Below, one piece after another: positions 62,739-64,000 of a DNA stretch of 64,000 bases. The notes under the pieces are model-generated. The model saw only the letters and a program-made list of their open reading frames with translations, searched no databases and had not been told where the DNA came from. Each line of letters opens with the position of its first letter. Position 1 is the stretch's first letter. The stretch lies in assembly GCF_030161615.1 (NCBI RefSeq), contig NZ_BSUN01000001.1, forward strand, positions 2,356,001 through 2,420,000, in the 5' to 3' direction. The translations under genes were made by a program, and so were the position numbers. The stretch is from Demequina litorisediminis. GTDB lineage: Bacteria > Actinomycetota > Actinomycetes > Actinomycetales > Demequinaceae.

Positions 62739-62762
62739 TCCGGGCCGGCGGACCGGCCCGGA
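62739..62762 (+). terminator. Hairpin between the LysM gene and nrdR
   Basis: Perfect 10-bp stem TCCGGGCCGG, CGGA loop, CCGGCCCGGA, five nt after the LysM stop. No U-tract. It would separate SOS-induced transcription from nrdR. Confidence 0.7.
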
Positions 62763-62826
62763 GGACAGCGAGACCGCCGTGAGGACGCGTGCTGGCGTGT
62801 ATGGCGATCCGTGGGAAGGTAGTGCC

Positions 62827-63306
62827 ATGCACTGCCCGTTCTGCAGGAACCCTGACTCGCGTGTTGTGGACTCACGTACGGCCGATGACGGTTCGTCGAT
62901 TCGCCGGCGCCGTGAATGCCAGGAGTGTGGCCGCCGCTTCTCCACCGTCGAGACGTCGAGCCTCACGGTCCTGAAGCGCAACGGCGTCGCCGAGCCGTTC
63001 AGTAGGGAGAAGGTCGCTTCAGGCGTCCGCAAGGCGTGCCAGGGCCGTCCGGTGTCCGACGACGACCTCGCGCTCCTCGCGCAGCGGGTCGAGGAGGCGA
63101 TTCGCGCCCAGGGTGTCGCGGAGATCGATGCGACCGACATTGGGCTAGAGATCCTGACGCCGTTGCGCGACCTCGACGAGATCGCCTACCTGCGTTTCGC
63201 CAGCGTGTACCAGGGCTTCAAGACGCTCGAGGACTTCGAAGCCGCGATCGCGCGCCTGCGTAGCGAGGATGCCGCGGAGACGGACGCCGAGGCCGCGTCG
63301 CTCTGA
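62827..63306 (+). CDS. nrdR: Transcriptional repressor NrdR
   Basis: Represses ribonucleotide reductase genes when dATP/ATP levels are high. Zinc ribbon [20 protein letters not shown] with the second Cys pair in [18 protein letters not shown]-cone [20 protein letters not shown] through [20 protein letters not shown]. 159 aa, uninterrupted. GGGAAGG at 62812-62818 lies 8 nt before the ATG. The usual nrd target genes are not in this window. Confidence 0.97.
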   Translation: MHCPFCRNPDSRVVDSRTADDGSSIRRRRECQECGRRFSTVETSSLTVLKRNGVAEPFSREKVASGVRKACQGRPVSDDDLALLAQRVEEAIRAQGVAEIDATDIGLEILTPLRDLDEIAYLRFASVYQGFKTLEDFEAAIARLRSEDAAETDAEAASL

Positions 63307-63319
63307 CGCGCCTCGACCC

Positions 63320-64000
63320 CTAGCCCTTCTTCTTGGGCCGCGGCTTTCCCTTGCGTCCACGCGTCGTCAACGACGACCGCTTGGTGCCCTTGGGCTTCTT
63401 GCGAGGGTTCGGGTTGTCCTGACGCTGACGCCCGCCTGTGCCAGGAGCCTCGCGAGCCCTCGGGGGCCTCGCGCCGGGTACCGGAAGTCTCTCGTCGGGC
63501 TCCTCGGGCATCACGACCGGTGGTCGAGGCGTCGTCCCGTGAGCGCCGTGGGGCACCGTCCTCGCGTTCACGCTTCGCGGCAGCACCCTTGCGCGTCTCC
63601 GAGGTGCCACCCTTGCGAGCACCGGTGGCAGCGCCCCGCTCGCGAACGTTCTCATCGCGTTCGCCGCGTCCGCCGCGTCTGCCGTGCTCACCGCGTCCGT
63701 CGCGCTCGCCGCCTGGACGGTGACGCGAGGGCCGCTTGCCCTCCGCCCGTCCGCCGTCGCGCGAGGACCTCTCGCCGGAAGCCTTGTGGTGGCGCCCCCG
63801 GTCACCGCGCTCGGGAGTGTCACGACCTCCCGCGGTAGCGCGAGGTTCACGAGTGGGAACCCCCGAGGGCTCACGCGAGCCCGTCAGGGCATCCACCATG
63901 GCAAGCGTCTCGGCATCGGCCTCGCGCACCTTGCGGAACAAGAGGTCGAGACCCGTGGCGTCCACCACCCTGTCCATCGCCTTGCGCTGATGCGGCAGCG
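63320..64000 (-). CDS. C-terminal part of an unidentified protein with a very basic low-complexity tail (gene runs past the right edge; one indel)
   Basis: Visible residues start LPHQRKAMDRVVDATGLDLL, FRKVREADAETLAMVDALTG, then ~150 residues of Arg/Gly/Glu/Lys-rich sequence (GERDGRGEHGRRGGRGERDE) ending KKPKGTKRSSLTTRGRKGKP and a Lys run. Such tails occur on RNA helicases and other RNA-binding proteins, but no domain motif is in view, so the function is not called. An extra C at plus-strand GAGCCTC 63445-63451 breaks the frame (GSRAPGTGGRQRQDN expected). Convergent with nrdR; 13-nt gap. Confidence 0.6.

Overview
The window is a densely packed chromosomal segment of a high-GC Gram-positive bacterium. 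Gene order, frequent GTG starts, ATGA/GTGA start-stop overlaps and an actinobacterial LexA operator point to Actinomycetota, most likely order Micrococcales (Cellulomonadaceae/Demequinaceae-like; no rRNA is present to settle this). Diagnostic neighbourhoods are ispG next to a DUF4081 GNAT, the DUF4439 lipoprotein facing rimP, clgR-DUF3046-recA-recX-rny-miaB-miaA-dapF, and lexA divergent from a LysM division suppressor followed by nrdR. Almost everything is core housekeeping; there is no prophage, IS element, CRISPR, rRNA or tRNA that I can support.

Layout: 1-8.2 kb pyrH(3' end)-frr-cdsA-rlmN-DivIVA-like-dxr-rseP-ispG-GNAT (ribosome recycling, phospholipid, isoprenoid). 8.2-18.2 kb proS, a convergent lipoprotein, then rimP-nusA-ylxR-infB-rbfA-truB-ribF (transcription/translation cluster). 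18.2-23.7 kb a glutamate-type ABC importer with two substrate-binding proteins and an MDR dehydrogenase. 23.8-28.2 kb rpsO-pnp-M16 peptidase. 28.3-34.6 kb a MacAB-like ABC export operon with two membrane-fusion proteins and a DUF5666 lipoprotein. 34.6-42.5 kb dapB, azlCD, folA-thyA, dapA, RNase J. 42.5-50 kb ftsK, a PAS-GGDEF-EAL protein, a CapA-like protein, pgsA, cinA. 50-57 kb clgR through dapF. 57-64 kb a methyltransferase, hflX, a DinG/XPD helicase, lexA/LysM/nrdR and the C-terminal end of a very basic protein.

The dominant anomaly is technical but striking. About one hundred single-base (occasionally two-base) indels break the reading frames of conserved essential genes, and nearly all sit where the conserved protein requires the tetranucleotide AGCT (an E-L, K-L, Q-L or Ser codon junction). 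AGCT appears as AGGCT or AGCCT, rarely as AGC or AGGCCT. Genes without AGCT are intact. I read this as systematic consensus error at a modified AGCT motif, as expected from long-read data on DNA carrying an AGCT methylation, and not as gene decay or programmed frameshifting. CDS coordinates below span the corrected genes; indel positions are given per gene.

Two other genome-scale signals stand out. The 9-mer GGCCGATGC (either strand) is strongly over-represented, including between genes. A -10 hexamer of form TAnnnT recurs exactly 6-8 nt upstream of start codons, implying leaderless transcripts for about a dozen genes.
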